Shown: positions 29,505 to 39,315, counted from the first letter of the stretch. The stretch: DNA of 64,000 nt from Pelagibacteraceae bacterium AG-426-E17 (GCA_003210095.1 QCNP01000001.1:356001-420000), one strand, 5' to 3'. The notes: generated by a model from the letters alone, not told the origin. A program made the numbers and translations.

Positions 29505-30301
29505 AAGAAAAAATTATATCAGTAATAAATCAAAAGGGTGGGGTTGGTAAAACTACAACAGTTATAAATTTAGCAGCTGGTCTTTCACAAAATAATAAAA
29601 AAATTTTAGTCATTGATTTAGATCCTCAAGGGAACTCAACCACAGGCTTGGGGTTATTGAATATTAGTCAATCGTCAAATTCAATTTATGAGGTCTTGAG
29701 TGGATCAAAAAAAATTGATGATGTAATTTCGAAAACAAAATTTTCTAACTTAGATATTATTACTTCTAACGTTGATTTGTCTGGATTAGAAGTTGAAACT
29801 GCAGACGACGGCAGAAGAGCTTATATTCTAAAGGAGAAATTAGCCGCTTATTTAAATGATTCTAGAGGACGTTATGATTATGTTCTCATAGACTGTCCTC
29901 CCTCTCTTAGCTTATTGACTGTTATGGCTTTAGTTGCTTCACATTCATTACTAGTACCTCTCCAGACAGAATTTTTCGCTTTAGAGGGCATAACTCAATT
30001 AATTAAAACAATAGATAGAATTAAAGTTGGATTAAATCCCAATTTGGAAATCAGAGGTATTCTATTAACTATGTTTGATAAAAGAAATAGACTTTCTAGT
30101 GAGGTTGAATTGGAGGCAAGGAATTATTTCAAGGAAAAAGTATATAAAAATGTTGTTCCAAGAAACGTAAGATTATCAGAGGCACCTTCACATGGAATGC
30201 CAGTAATATTTTATGATAAAAATTGCCCTGGTAGCAAGTCTTATTTAAACTTTACGAAGGAATTTTTGGCTCAGGAAGAAAGTTTTGTTACAGCAGCATG
30301 A
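29501..30301 (+). CDS. parA: Chromosome partitioning ATPase ParA
   Basis: 266 residues. Deviant Walker A NQKGGVGKTTT at the N-terminus, IDLDPQGNSTTGLG, and Walker B YVLIDCPPSLSLLT. Drives origin segregation together with ParB bound at parS. Begins 4 bases before the rsmG stop and is followed by parB with a 4-base overlap. Confidence 0.97.
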   Translation: MKEKIISVINQKGGVGKTTTVINLAAGLSQNNKKILVIDLDPQGNSTTGLGLLNISQSSNSIYEVLSGSKKIDDVISKTKFSNLDIITSNVDLSGLEVETADDGRRAYILKEKLAAYLNDSRGRYDYVLIDCPPSLSLLTVMALVASHSLLVPLQTEFFALEGITQLIKTIDRIKVGLNPNLEIRGILLTMFDKRNRLSSEVELEARNYFKEKVYKNVVPRNVRLSEAPSHGMPVIFYDKNCPGSKSYLNFTKEFLAQEESFVTAA

Positions 30302-31143
30302 TTAGTTTTAAAAGTAAAAAAGGATTGGGAAGAGGCTTATCTTCATTAATAGGTGAGACGAGTAAATCTATTACAGTTAATAAGGCAAATATTAGTGATT
30401 TAGTAAGAAATAAATATCAGCCAAGAAAAAAATTTGATGAAGAAAGTTTAAGAGAACTAACAAGTTCAATCAAATCAAGAGGAATTATACAGCCTATTAT
30501 TGTCCGAAACTCTGACGGAGAGACAAAATATGAAATAATAGCGGGAGAGAGAAGATGGGTAGCTGCCCAAAAAGCTGGTTTACATGAGGTTCCAGTAGTT
30601 GTTGTCGAGGCAGATAATAAGAAAGCTTTGGAGTTTGGTATTGTCGAAAATGTTCAACGAAATGATCTTAATGCAGTAGAGGAAGCCGAGGGTTATAAAA
30701 GATTGATAGATGAGTTTTCTTATGACCAGGAACAAGTAGCAAACTTTATTGGAAAAAGTAGAAGTCATATAACTAATATGTTGAGACTATTAAACCTTCC
30801 TAAAGATGTTTTGGATTCGTTAATTGATGAAAAAATTTCTGCAGGTCATGCTAAAATTTTAGTAAATGCAGAAAATAGTAGCATTATATTAAAAAAAATT
30901 ATTGGTAAAAAACTTTCGGTTAGACAAACCGAAAACCTAGTAAAGCTTTATAAATCTCCAAGGCAAAAATTAAAAAAAACAAAAGACCCAAATATTGAAC
31001 ATTTAGAGCAGTCTCTTTTAGACAAAATTGGATTAAGTGTTGAGATTAAGAATAAAAAGAATAACAAGGGCTCAATTACATTCAATTATAAAGAGCTAGA
31101 TCAATTAAACAGAATTATAGAAATAATTAAGCAGAATTATTAG
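30298..31143 (+). CDS. parB: Chromosome partitioning protein ParB
   Basis: 281 residues. KKGLGRGLSSLIGE at the N-terminus is the ParA-interacting motif; the CTPase/ParB-Srx domain includes NKYQPRKKFDEESL and the GERRWVAAQKAGL motif; a helix-turn-helix follows (QEQVANFIGKSRSHITNMLRLL); a C-terminal dimer domain ends the protein. Binds parS and spreads. Its stop overlaps the convergent holA gene by 17 bases. Confidence 0.97.
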   Translation: MISFKSKKGLGRGLSSLIGETSKSITVNKANISDLVRNKYQPRKKFDEESLRELTSSIKSRGIIQPIIVRNSDGETKYEIIAGERRWVAAQKAGLHEVPVVVVEADNKKALEFGIVENVQRNDLNAVEEAEGYKRLIDEFSYDQEQVANFIGKSRSHITNMLRLLNLPKDVLDSLIDEKISAGHAKILVNAENSSIILKKIIGKKLSVRQTENLVKLYKSPRQKLKKTKDPNIEHLEQSLLDKIGLSVEIKNKKNNKGSITFNYKELDQLNRIIEIIKQNY

Positions 31144-32128
31144 TCTCAAATTCTAACAATTCATAAATAAAGTTTTGCATCAATATTATGCTTATAGAAT
31201 TATTCATTTTTATATTAACTTCTAAAAGGTTAATTTTAGTTATCAATTCATACAATTTTTTATCTGTCCATAAACTCATTTGTTTCTTTACTATAGGTTT
31301 ATCTTTCCAAAATATTGGAGGCTTATATTGACTAATAATTTTATCAATATCTCTCTCATTTTTTTTTATTTCCAGTAAGCTTATAATCTTTTTTATTTTT
31401 TGCAGAAATATTCTTAGTATTAAAAAACAATCTTCTGTTGCATAATTGTTTTCATTTAATATCTCAATTGTTTTCTTTTTATTTTTGCTTAATGAAGAAT
31501 CTGCTAATTCGGATGCACTATAGTTTTCTGATAGATTAGTTAAAGTATAAATTTCTTTTAAAGAAATAGTTTTTTTACCCACAATATAATTTGAAATTTT
31601 GTCCAATTCAGATTTTAGATTGCCTCTGTCACCATTTGACCTATTTATTAACAAGTTTATTGTTTCATGAGACAAACTAATTTTTTTCTCATTAAAAAAT
31701 TTTGTTGCAATATTAATTAACGATTGAGAAGTATCTTTATAAGTCGGAATAATTATAGATATTTTTGACTTCTCGAAAAAATTTCTTAATTTAGATTTTT
31801 TTTCAAGTATTCCACAATTAATGATAATTATTATGTCTTTAATATTATCTTCAATAATATCATAAATTGTTTCTGAAATTTTTTCACTACATCTACTTAT
31901 TGTAACAATCTTTTTATTTTCAAATAGTGATTTATTTCTTATAGAATTATTAAATTGATCTTTATTTTTTATTATTTCACTTTCTTCGTATTTAAATTTA
32001 GACCCTTCAAAGCAATTATTAATTATATCTGATAATTCCTCCTTTAGACCTTCATTGTCTCCATACAGAAGAAAAAACCTATAATTTTCAATATTTTTTT
32101 TGTTAGTTTCGTAAGATTTTAAAATCAT
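31127..32128 (-). CDS. holA: DNA polymerase III delta subunit
   Basis: 333 residues. FFLLYGDNEGLKEELSDII at the N-terminus and the three-domain clamp-loader pattern with ILRIFLQKIKKI in the C-terminal third resemble HolA; sequence is divergent and lysine/isoleucine rich. It opens the beta clamp as part of the clamp loader. Its position behind leuS and lptE (leuS-lptE-holA) and facing parB is the standard alphaproteobacterial arrangement and supports the call. Confidence 0.88.
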   Translation of the reverse strand: MILKSYETNKKNIENYRFFLLYGDNEGLKEELSDIINNCFEGSKFKYEESEIIKNKDQFNNSIRNKSLFENKKIVTISRCSEKISETIYDIIEDNIKDIIIIINCGILEKKSKLRNFFEKSKISIIIPTYKDTSQSLINIATKFFNEKKISLSHETINLLINRSNGDRGNLKSELDKISNYIVGKKTISLKEIYTLTNLSENYSASELADSSLSKNKKKTIEILNENNYATEDCFLILRIFLQKIKKIISLLEIKKNERDIDKIISQYKPPIFWKDKPIVKKQMSLWTDKKLYELITKINLLEVNIKMNNSISIILMQNFIYELLEFETNNSA

Positions 32129-32583
32129 TGTAAGTTTGAAAGATAACTTAAAATTTGTCCACTTATATCCTCAATAAGATTTTGCCTTATATTTTGTTCG
32201 TATTGCTTCATATTAAACTTATTATCTTGTACACTATAATCAAAGTCTTCATTAAAATTTTTAGTTGATATTAGGTTATTTTGATTATCATTAACTACAA
32301 GTTTAATTTTTGTAATTAACTTATTTTTTAAAGGGTCACCCTTGCTATCTTTTAATATTACGATAATTTCCTCTTTTAAAATTATTTCAATATTAAGACT
32401 TTGGCTAGCGTTAGTATTTGAAAATGAAAACAAACTGTTTTCAATATAATTTGTAAGGCTATTATTTAAATTCGATGTGACTTTTTCAACATTGAAATTA
32501 CTATTTTTGTTTGAATAAATTGGAGTAAAACCGCAACTTGATAGCAATAAAATTATTAAGAGATAAGTTATTTTATATTTCAT
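32125..32583 (-). CDS. lptE: LPS-assembly lipoprotein LptE
   Basis: 152 residues. Signal peptide with lipobox LLSSC, acylated Cys at 17, followed at once by GFTPIYS, the typical LptE start after the Cys. The rest is a small alpha/beta domain. LptE plugs and stabilises the LptD channel that delivers lipopolysaccharide to the outer leaflet. Overlaps leuS and holA by 4 bases in an order conserved from alphaproteobacteria to E. coli. Confidence 0.88.
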   Translation of the reverse strand: MKYKITYLLIILLLSSCGFTPIYSNKNSNFNVEKVTSNLNNSLTNYIENSLFSFSNTNASQSLNIEIILKEEIIVILKDSKGDPLKNKLITKIKLVVNDNQNNLISTKNFNEDFDYSVQDNKFNMKQYEQNIRQNLIEDISGQILSYLSNLQ

Positions 32584-35126
32584 TTGACTATAAGATTTAC
32601 TAATTTGTTTTTTATGACTATATATTTTAACAGATTTTTGTCTTTTAAAATCAAAGAAATTTTTTGGTCTTTTTTAACTTTGTCTATTAAGTCTATATCC
32701 TCCAAGTCTTTTTCAATTTTAACTAGAGATTTTTTTTTACCGTTTATTTGAATAACAACATTTACAAACTCCTCTTGAAGATATTTTGGGTCTGATTTTG
32801 GCCACATTAGAACATCTTTGATATTTAAATCTTGTATTGCTTCAGAAACAATATGAGGTAATACGGGCATCATTAAAGTAAGTATTTTTATATAATTTTC
32901 TTTTAAGATTTCTTTAGAGTAATTTTTGTCAATTTCTTTTACAAGAAAATTATAGGTTTCATATATATTTGCAATTATTACGTTATAATTAAACTTTTCT
33001 AAGTTGTAAGAAAATTTTTCAATTAATCTGTTTGTAAATATATTTAATTCATCAGATTTTGTATCCTCATTGTTTGATTTAATTTTATCTGTAATCTTGT
33101 TATGTAATATCCAAAACTTTTGAATAAATTTATAAGCTGCTACCATTCCTTGCTCGGACCATTGTATATCTTTTTCAGGAGGACTATCAGATAATATAAA
33201 TAACCTTACTGCGTCAGCCCCATAATGTTCTATTATTTTTTCTGGATCAATCGTATTTTTTTTTGATTTTGACATTGATTCTGAATTACCAACTATTATT
33301 TTTTCTTTTTTGTTTTTAAGACTGTAAAAATTCTTGCCGTCATCAGAAAATACCTCTTCAGGGCTAAGCCAATTATTCTTTTGATCCTTATAGGTTTCGT
33401 GACAAACCATCCCTTGAGTAAATAATCCTTTAAACGGCTCTTTTGATTTTAAAAAATCCTTTTCTTTAAAAGACAATGCCTGCATAAAAAATCTTGAATA
33501 TAATAAATGAAGTATTGCATGCTCTATACCTCCAATATATTGATCTACTGGCATCCAATACTTAATTTCATCAACATCATACCCATATTCTTCATTCTGT
33601 GGTGAACAAAACCTTAAATAGTACCATGAAGAGTCAACAAATGTATCGAGTGTATCGGTTTCCAATTTGTAAATTTTATTATCTATCTTAATTTTTCTCC
33701 ATTCTTCTTGGTGATCAAGTGGATTACCTTTTGTGTTTAAATTAATGTTTTCAGGTAATTTTATTGGTAGTTGATTTTTGGGAACGGTTACCATATTTCC
33801 ATTTTCATCATAGGCTATAGGTATAGGACAGCCCCAGTATCTTTGTCTTGAAATTCCCCAATCTTTTAATCTAAAATTTATTTTTTTTTTACCAATTTTT
33901 TTTTGCTCAATTAAATCAATAGTATGAGTTATCGCCTCTTGTGGTGTTTTTAAACCATTTAAAAATTCTGAATTAATTAAAATCCCATCTCCAGTAAATG
34001 CCTCATCCTCTACTTTAAAATTCTCGTCCTCGTTAAGAGGCCTAACTACAGTTTTTATTGTTAATCTATATTTTTTTGCAAATTCAAAATCTCTTTGATC
34101 GTGTGCCGGACATCCAAAAACAGCACCAAACCCGTAGTCCATTAAAACAAAATTTGCAAAATAAACTGGTACTTTTGATTTATTATCCAAGGGATTAATT
34201 GCAAATAATTCAGTTTTAAATCCAATTTTATCAGCCTGAGCTATGGACTCCTCTGTTGTACCAGTTTTAGAACATTCATTTTTAAAAGCTTTGAATTTTT
34301 CATCATTCTCATAAAATTTACTAATTGGATGATCAATGGAAACAGCTAAAAAAGAAAAACCAAAAAGTGTATCTGGCCTTGTTGTAAAACATTTAATTTC
34401 ATTCACAGGAAGTTTCCCCTCTATTTTGAAATTTATTTCACATCCAAAAGACTTACCAATCCAATTTTTTTGCATTACTTTTACTTTGTTTGGCCATTTG
34501 TCCAAATCATCAAGACCACTTAATAATTCCTCAGAAAATTGAGTTATTTTAAAAAACCATTGGCTTAATTTTTTTCGTTCAACCTGTACACCTGATCGCC
34601 ATCCTTTCCCATCTATAACTTGTTCATTAGCCAGGACGGTTTGTTCCACAGGATCCCAGTTGACATAATTTTCTTTCTTATAAATTAATCCTTTATTATA
34701 CAGTTCAAGAAAAAACATTTGTTGGTGCTTGTAATAATCTTCTGAACAAGTCGAGATTTCTCTATCCCAATCAATGGATAAACCAAGTTTTTTTAATTGA
34801 GATTTCATTATTGAGATATTTTTTTCAGTCCATTTCTTAGGATCTAAATTATTTTGTTTAGCAGCGTTTTCGGCTGGCATACCAAAAGAGTCCCATCCCA
34901 TTGGGTGAAGAACATTAAAATTTTGAAGTGTTTTATATCTGGCTAACACATCCCCAATTGTGTAATTTCTAACATGACCCATATGAATTTTACCAGATGG
35001 GTATGGAAACATTTCAAGACAGTAAAATTTTTTTTTCTTTTTATCTAATGAAGTTTTAAATATTTTATTTTTTTCCCAGTAGTTTTGCCATTTTTCCTCT
35101 GTAACTTTAAAATTATATCTTTCCAC
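32580..35126 (-). CDS. leuS: Leucyl-tRNA synthetase
   Basis: 848 residues, class Ia. HIGH-type motif in [21 protein letters not shown], an editing domain in the middle ([10 protein letters not shown] and the Asp region of the CP1 insert), and the KMSKS-type motif [17 protein letters not shown]. Charges tRNA-Leu. It is the first gene of the leftward leuS-lptE-holA operon. Confidence 0.98.
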   Translation of the reverse strand: MERYNFKVTEEKWQNYWEKNKIFKTSLDKKKKKFYCLEMFPYPSGKIHMGHVRNYTIGDVLARYKTLQNFNVLHPMGWDSFGMPAENAAKQNNLDPKKWTEKNISIMKSQLKKLGLSIDWDREISTCSEDYYKHQQMFFLELYNKGLIYKKENYVNWDPVEQTVLANEQVIDGKGWRSGVQVERKKLSQWFFKITQFSEELLSGLDDLDKWPNKVKVMQKNWIGKSFGCEINFKIEGKLPVNEIKCFTTRPDTLFGFSFLAVSIDHPISKFYENDEKFKAFKNECSKTGTTEESIAQADKIGFKTELFAINPLDNKSKVPVYFANFVLMDYGFGAVFGCPAHDQRDFEFAKKYRLTIKTVVRPLNEDENFKVEDEAFTGDGILINSEFLNGLKTPQEAITHTIDLIEQKKIGKKKINFRLKDWGISRQRYWGCPIPIAYDENGNMVTVPKNQLPIKLPENINLNTKGNPLDHQEEWRKIKIDNKIYKLETDTLDTFVDSSWYYLRFCSPQNEEYGYDVDEIKYWMPVDQYIGGIEHAILHLLYSRFFMQALSFKEKDFLKSKEPFKGLFTQGMVCHETYKDQKNNWLSPEEVFSDDGKNFYSLKNKKEKIIVGNSESMSKSKKNTIDPEKIIEHYGADAVRLFILSDSPPEKDIQWSEQGMVAAYKFIQKFWILHNKITDKIKSNNEDTKSDELNIFTNRLIEKFSYNLEKFNYNVIIANIYETYNFLVKEIDKNYSKEILKENYIKILTLMMPVLPHIVSEAIQDLNIKDVLMWPKSDPKYLQEEFVNVVIQINGKKKSLVKIEKDLEDIDLIDKVKKDQKISLILKDKNLLKYIVIKNKLVNLIVK

Positions 35127-35152
35127 AGTTTTCTACTATTAAAATTACAAAC

Positions 35153-35719
35153 CTATTTGTCTTTTATACTACCTTTTCTATTTTTACCCTTTTCGTCGAA
35201 GTATCTTTTTCCAGCATCTTTTTCAAAAAGGGTTGCCTTTTTTAGGATTGCTAGTTTTAGTTCTTTTTCTAATTTAGATTTTACTTTATTTGTTTTGCAG
35301 TTATTCATTGAGCAAATCTTTTCAAAAATTGTAACATCTACAGCGTCTGCTCTTATTTCGTTAGATAAAAATCTTACTGTAATTTTTAATTCCTTAGAAT
35401 TATCAGGTTCTTGTTTTTCTGATGAAAACCAATCAGTAATGATTATTCCTCCTGAATAGCTAGCATTTGTTAAAGGAACAAAATCCAAAATCTCTACAGA
35501 CGCTCTCCATAAACTATTAGAAGATGCAAAATCAAAATCTCCACCTCGTGTAGCACCTTTTCCAAATCTAATCCCTCTTCCCTCTTGAACATTTTTCCTC
35601 GCTCTCTCCTCAACATTAACCGGGTTGTCCTTAACGTCTGACCTTTTATAAAAGCCACAAGAGTTTAAACTCAGGATAAAAATACAGAAAAAAACCAGCA
35701 GTTTTTTAGTTTTAAACAT
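35153..35719 (-). CDS. DUF3576 family lipoprotein
   Basis: 188 residues. N-terminal lipoprotein signal with LNSC, Cys at 21, then GFYKRSDVKDNPVNV. The body includes SNSLWRASVEILDFVPLTNASYSGGIIITDWF, a pattern I associate with the DUF3576 family that sits beside leuS in alphaproteobacteria. Function unknown; a periplasmic or outer-membrane lipoprotein is expected. Lies 26 bases upstream of leuS on the same strand, so probably the first gene of that operon. Confidence 0.85.
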   Translation of the reverse strand: MFKTKKLLVFFCIFILSLNSCGFYKRSDVKDNPVNVEERARKNVQEGRGIRFGKGATRGGDFDFASSNSLWRASVEILDFVPLTNASYSGGIIITDWFSSEKQEPDNSKELKITVRFLSNEIRADAVDVTIFEKICSMNNCKTNKVKSKLEKELKLAILKKATLFEKDAGKRYFDEKGKNRKGSIKDK

Positions 35720-35786
35720 AATATTTACAATAATGATCTAGATTTTATGAATTATAGCAAAAGAGTAGAAAATCCAACACTTTTAT

Positions 35787-35804
35787 TGTGACTTTTATAT
35801 CACA
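35787..35804. promoter_or_regulatory. Dyad upstream of porin gene
   Basis: TGTGA-N8-TCACA, a perfect 5-bp inverted repeat about 100 bases upstream of the porin start. It resembles a CRP/FNR half-site pair but the spacer is 8, not the usual 6, so the regulator cannot be named. The porin leader is otherwise a gene-free 187-base stretch, long for this genome, consistent with regulated transcription or a structured leader. Confidence 0.3.
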
Positions 35805-35906
35805 CATCAGATAATAATGCTTAATATTTGGGGATTTTTGATGTTGGTCAAGGTTTTTTTGTTAAAAAAGCCCTGTTCATATGAATACAAACAAAGGAGT
35901 AACTTT

Positions 35907-37007
35907 ATGAATAATTTTAAAAAAGTTGGTCTTACAGCATTAGCAGGTTCGCTAGTAGCATTTTCAGCTCACGCAGGTGAGTTAACTGTTACTGGTGGTG
36001 CAAACGCAACCTACAAATGGGGTAAAGATGCAACAGCTAACCACGGTAACACAAGTAAAGGTATCGGTACTGACAAAGACGTTGCTTTTACAGGTAGCGG
36101 TGAGTTAGACAACGGGACAACGTTTACAGTTGGAACTGCAACGCTTGACTCGCAGTCTGGATTAACATCCGGTTATATAACAATCACTACGCCATCATTT
36201 GGTTCATTCTTAATGGGTCATAGTACAGGTGGTGTTGCTGGTAAATACGATGAGGAAGTACCACAAGTTTACGAACAACTTTCGGATGTTTCTTCAATGG
36301 TATCAGCAAACAAAGTTGGTGATTTCATGGACAACAACCACATCAACTATACTTCTCCAGCATTAGAATTCGCTGGTGTAGGTGTATCAATTGATTTGGG
36401 TTATTCACCACAAGCAAGAGACTCAGTAGTAGGTGATGGTGGAACAGGTGGCGGAGACGGTACTTACGGTGCTGGTAAAGAAGCTGGTGTTACACTATCT
36501 TACGAAGGTCTAAAAGCTGGTTTTTATGGTGCTGAAAGAGAAAACATAACGCCCACAGGAACTGGTGATGCAGTAAAAGACGAGTTCAATGGTGCGTGGT
36601 ATGTTAAATACAATTTCGGACCAGTATCAATCGGTTACTCAGAGTCATATTTAGATTCTGGTTTAGCTGCTACATCAACTACAGCTCTTGGAACTAACGC
36701 TGCAAAAACACTAAGAAATGGTGCATCTGATGGTTTCTTTGAAGGTGAGCAAATCGGTATTGCGTTTAACGTAAACGAGAACTTCTCTGTTTCTTACTCA
36801 GAATCAGAAGAGACTTACGATGAACAATCAGATCTTTCTTCAGGTGATACAGCAGATGTATCTATGAAAATGGATGCAATGCAGGTAGCATATTCAATGG
36901 GTGGTATGTCAATTAAAGCATACAAAATGAAGATCGAAAACCCATTCTTCGACGAAGATGCTGAAGATACAAATATAACTGAGATTGCTTTAGGACTTGC
37001 GTTCTAA
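35907..37007 (+). CDS. General outer-membrane porin
   Basis: 366 residues from the ATG at 35907, chosen because a clear ribosome site AAAGGAG lies just before it and a signal peptide begins there; an open frame extends 30 codons upstream. The signal peptide ends at AHA (cleavage after residue 23). The mature protein starts ELTVTGGANATYKWG and shows alternating beta-strand pattern to the end with a final aromatic (ALGLAF), as in porins. Its base composition is visibly less AT-rich and codon choice more selective than neighbours, as expected of a very highly expressed protein. A strong terminator follows at once. Confidence 0.92.
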   Translation: MNNFKKVGLTALAGSLVAFSAHAGELTVTGGANATYKWGKDATANHGNTSKGIGTDKDVAFTGSGELDNGTTFTVGTATLDSQSGLTSGYITITTPSFGSFLMGHSTGGVAGKYDEEVPQVYEQLSDVSSMVSANKVGDFMDNNHINYTSPALEFAGVGVSIDLGYSPQARDSVVGDGGTGGGDGTYGAGKEAGVTLSYEGLKAGFYGAERENITPTGTGDAVKDEFNGAWYVKYNFGPVSIGYSESYLDSGLAATSTTALGTNAAKTLRNGASDGFFEGEQIGIAFNVNENFSVSYSESEETYDEQSDLSSGDTADVSMKMDAMQVAYSMGGMSIKAYKMKIENPFFDEDAEDTNITEIALGLAF

Positions 37008-37025
37008 TTTAATTTTATTTTAATT

Positions 37026-37580
37026 TTAAAACGGCCCAGTATTTATACTTGGGCCGTTTTTTTTTACCCAAGATATTGATGCAACTCCGGCTGATTTACA
37101 CATTTTTTCTCGTCTAATATTTGAACTATCAATTCCACCAAGGCTTATAAAATCATTTAAATAGTTTAGCTTTATCAAATTAAACTTAATAACATCTAAA
37201 AAGTATTTGTTTTTTTTATTTTTAAAAAGAGGTGACAAAAAAATTTTTGAACAACCCTGATTTTTTTTATTGAAGACCTCAGTAATGTTATGAGCTGATC
37301 CAATTAATTCAAAGTTTTTCTTTGAAAGATTCTTGTATTTAACCAATTTATTAAAAGATGGAATGTATACACCATCAAAATTATAGTTTAGAGCAATTTT
37401 TAAATTATTTGATATATAAACTTTTCTAAATTGGTTTTTACAAAATCTTACTAAACTTTTTATTTCATCAATATCAGGCTTTTTTTTATAGTTTCTATAG
37501 ACTATAGATATTTTTCTATTTAACTTTTCAATTTCATTTCTTTGAAATTTATCTATAAAATAGTAAATGGATTGTTTCAT
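37026..37580 (-). CDS. ThiE/TenI-like (thiamine phosphate synthase superfamily) protein
   Basis: 184 residues. Recognisable TIM-barrel segments: NFDGVYIPS, IGSAHNITEV, CSKIFLSPLFKNKKNKYF and FISLGGIDSSNI match the ThiE/TenI family, where the corresponding motifs bind the pyrophosphate and phosphate. The usual HLGQ is replaced by YIPS, so true thiamine phosphate synthase activity is not certain. ATG at 37580 directly abuts the ATG of yggS on the other strand (CATATG). The 3' end forms part of the porin terminator. Neighbouring yggS is a vitamin B6 homeostasis protein, a cofactor-themed pairing. Confidence 0.72.
   Translation of the reverse strand: MKQSIYYFIDKFQRNEIEKLNRKISIVYRNYKKKPDIDEIKSLVRFCKNQFRKVYISNNLKIALNYNFDGVYIPSFNKLVKYKNLSKKNFELIGSAHNITEVFNKKNQGCSKIFLSPLFKNKKNKYFLDVIKFNLIKLNYLNDFISLGGIDSSNIRREKMCKSAGVASISWVKKNGPSINTGPF
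37027..37065 (+). terminator. Rho-independent terminator of the porin gene
   Basis: Stem ACGGCCCA/TGGGCCGT (extended by A-T pairs) around a loop of about 11 bases, followed by a run of nine or more T. It begins about 20 bases after the porin stop and is the clearest intrinsic terminator in the window. The hairpin lies inside the last codons of the convergent ThiE-like gene (its C-terminal GPSINTGPF) and may also act on that transcript. Confidence 0.9.
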
Positions 37581-38222
37581 ATGGAAAACGTAGTAAAAAA
37601 TTATAATTTAATAAAGCAAGAAATTCAAAAAAATACTAATGTTAAATTAGTTGCTGTAACTAAAACTTTCCCAATAAAACATATTTTGCCAATTATTAAT
37701 ATTGATCATATTCATTTCGGTGAGAATAAAGTGCAAGAGGCTCAAGAAAAGTGGACATCAATTAAAAACGATTTTCCCAACATTAAATTACATTTGATTG
37801 GAAAACTTCAAACAAATAAAGTTAAGTTTGCAATTCCATTATTTGATTATATTCATTCTTTAGACAGCGAAAAACTTGCAAGCAAAATAGCGGATGAGCA
37901 AATTAAAAAAGGCTTTAAACCTAAAATTTTTATACAAATTAATATTGGAGAAGAACCACAAAAAGGAGGTATTGGTGTAAATCAGCTAGAAGAATTTTAC
38001 AAGAAATGCTTGGATATATACAATTTGAATATAATTGGTCTTATGTGCATACCACCCTTTGATAAAGACTCAACACCATTTTTTGAAAAAATGCAAAATC
38101 TTAGCAAAAATTTAAATCTTAATGAGATTAGCATGGGTATGTCAGATGACTATTTAGAAGCAATAAAATTTAGTTCAACTTTTATAAGAATAGGTTCAAA
38201 AATATTTGGAAAAAGAAATTAA
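37581..38222 (+). CDS. YggS-family PLP homeostasis protein
   Basis: 213 residues from the ATG at 37581 (an open frame extends upstream into the ThiE-like gene). KLVAVTKTFPIKHI carries the PLP-binding Lys; FGENKVQEAQEKW, LHLIGKLQTNK, IQINIGEEPQKGGI and SMGMSDDYLEAIKFSSTFIRIGSKIFG are all family signatures. PLP-binding protein that buffers free pyridoxal phosphate; no catalytic activity known. Overlaps the convergent L,D-transpeptidase by 4 bases. Confidence 0.95.
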   Translation: MENVVKNYNLIKQEIQKNTNVKLVAVTKTFPIKHILPIINIDHIHFGENKVQEAQEKWTSIKNDFPNIKLHLIGKLQTNKVKFAIPLFDYIHSLDSEKLASKIADEQIKKGFKPKIFIQINIGEEPQKGGIGVNQLEEFYKKCLDIYNLNIIGLMCIPPFDKDSTPFFEKMQNLSKNLNLNEISMGMSDDYLEAIKFSSTFIRIGSKIFGKRN

Positions 38223-38710
38223 GATATTCTTATCTTAGTCTTTGTATCAATTAATTTTAATAAAACTAATAAGTCATTTTTTTGGATAGCTATACATCCT
38301 AAAGTCGGTTTGTAATTTTCTGTAAGGTGAATAAAAATTGCGCTTCCTTTATTTTTAATTGTTTTTTTAGTATTATAGTTAATTACTAAAATTAAATCAT
38401 AAATACGATCAGATCTAAATAATTTTTCACCTTTATTTTTTTTACTTAGCAAAATTTCTTTATTATATTTTTTATTTTTAGAGTCATCACACCATCCCAT
38501 TTTTCTTGTAATTTTTTTTATTTTTAATTTTGTATTTGGTTTATCTATTCTATCTGGTCTATAATAAACTTTACCTAACGAGAAAAGACCTTTCGGTGTT
38601 GACTTATCACCTTCAATTTTGTTTTTTTTTAAACCATTTTTACCGATACTGCATTTAAAAACAAATTCATCGTAAAGTAACTTATCTTTATTTTTTAATT
38701 TTATTATCAT
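38219..38710 (-). CDS. YkuD-type L,D-transpeptidase family protein
   Basis: 163 residues. The C-terminal IFIHLTENYKPTLGCIAIQKNDL fits the YkuD active-site pattern H-x(~11)-[ST]-x-G-C with the catalytic Cys near residue 147. No clear signal peptide is seen at the N-terminus, although many relatives in this short alphaproteobacterial subfamily also lack one. Its close neighbourhood with YggS is common in alphaproteobacteria. Probable role is peptidoglycan cross-linking or an LDT-like hydrolysis. Start lies 11 bases from the start of the divergent regulator gene. Confidence 0.82.
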   Translation of the reverse strand: MIIKLKNKDKLLYDEFVFKCSIGKNGLKKNKIEGDKSTPKGLFSLGKVYYRPDRIDKPNTKLKIKKITRKMGWCDDSKNKKYNKEILLSKKNKGEKLFRSDRIYDLILVINYNTKKTIKNKGSAIFIHLTENYKPTLGCIAIQKNDLLVLLKLIDTKTKIRIS

Positions 38711-38721
38711 ATTATTATTTA

Positions 38722-39315
38722 ATGACTCAAAAGTTATATATTTTAAATATACCAGAGATAGAAAAAATTTTTAATGAAATAAAAGAGTATATAACCTTTG
38801 AAGTACTAGGCTTTAAAAAAATTAAAGATTTAGTTGAGAAATTAAAAAATGATAAAGATATTTCACTAAATTCAATTGTCTTAATAGATAAAAAAGATGC
38901 AAAGTCTATTGAGGGAAAAATAGATGAAAACAAAATCTGTTATCTTCCTAATTTACCTTTTAAAATCCTATATTTGCTAGAGCAAATAAATGTAAAATTT
39001 ATTCAACAAGTTTATATTTCACAGTCAGATATTAATGTCAAAAATTATGCATTAGATTTGAATGCGAGAATTTTAAAAAAAAATAATCAAGAATTAAAAT
39101 TGACTGAAAGAGAAATTGAAGCGATTATATTTCTTCAAAATAAGAATGAGCCAGTGAGTGTTGAAAAATTACAAAAAGAAGTATGGAAATATGGCGAAGA
39201 TTTAGAAACCCATACTGTTGAAACGCATATTTATAGATTAAGAAAAAAAATTAAAGATAAATTCAATGACAACAACTTTATATTAAGTGAAAAAAAAGGT
39301 TATTTTATAAAGTGA
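38722..39315 (+). CDS. OmpR-like transcriptional regulator with degenerate receiver domain
   Basis: 197 residues. The C-terminal ~90 residues are a winged-helix (Trans_reg_C) DNA-binding domain: ELKLTEREIEAIIFLQ, then VETHIYRLRKKIKDKF and LSEKKGYFIK. The N-terminal ~110 residues are receiver-like in length, but the acidic pair after strand 1 is absent (KLYILNIPEIEKI) and the usual KPF of strand 5 reads LPF, so normal phosphorylation is doubtful. No histidine kinase is adjacent. DNA target unknown. The GTG of the tiny ArfA-like gene overlaps its stop. Confidence 0.8.
   Translation: MTQKLYILNIPEIEKIFNEIKEYITFEVLGFKKIKDLVEKLKNDKDISLNSIVLIDKKDAKSIEGKIDENKICYLPNLPFKILYLLEQINVKFIQQVYISQSDINVKNYALDLNARILKKNNQELKLTEREIEAIIFLQNKNEPVSVEKLQKEVWKYGEDLETHTVETHIYRLRKKIKDKFNDNNFILSEKKGYFIK

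Noticed and set aside
35787..35804. Canonical CRP site upstream of the porin
   Set aside because: The half-sites fit but the spacer is 8 bases rather than 6; kept only as an unnamed dyad.
35817..35906. 30-codon upstream extension of the porin frame
   Set aside because: No signal peptide would result; the ribosome site and signal peptide begin at 35907.
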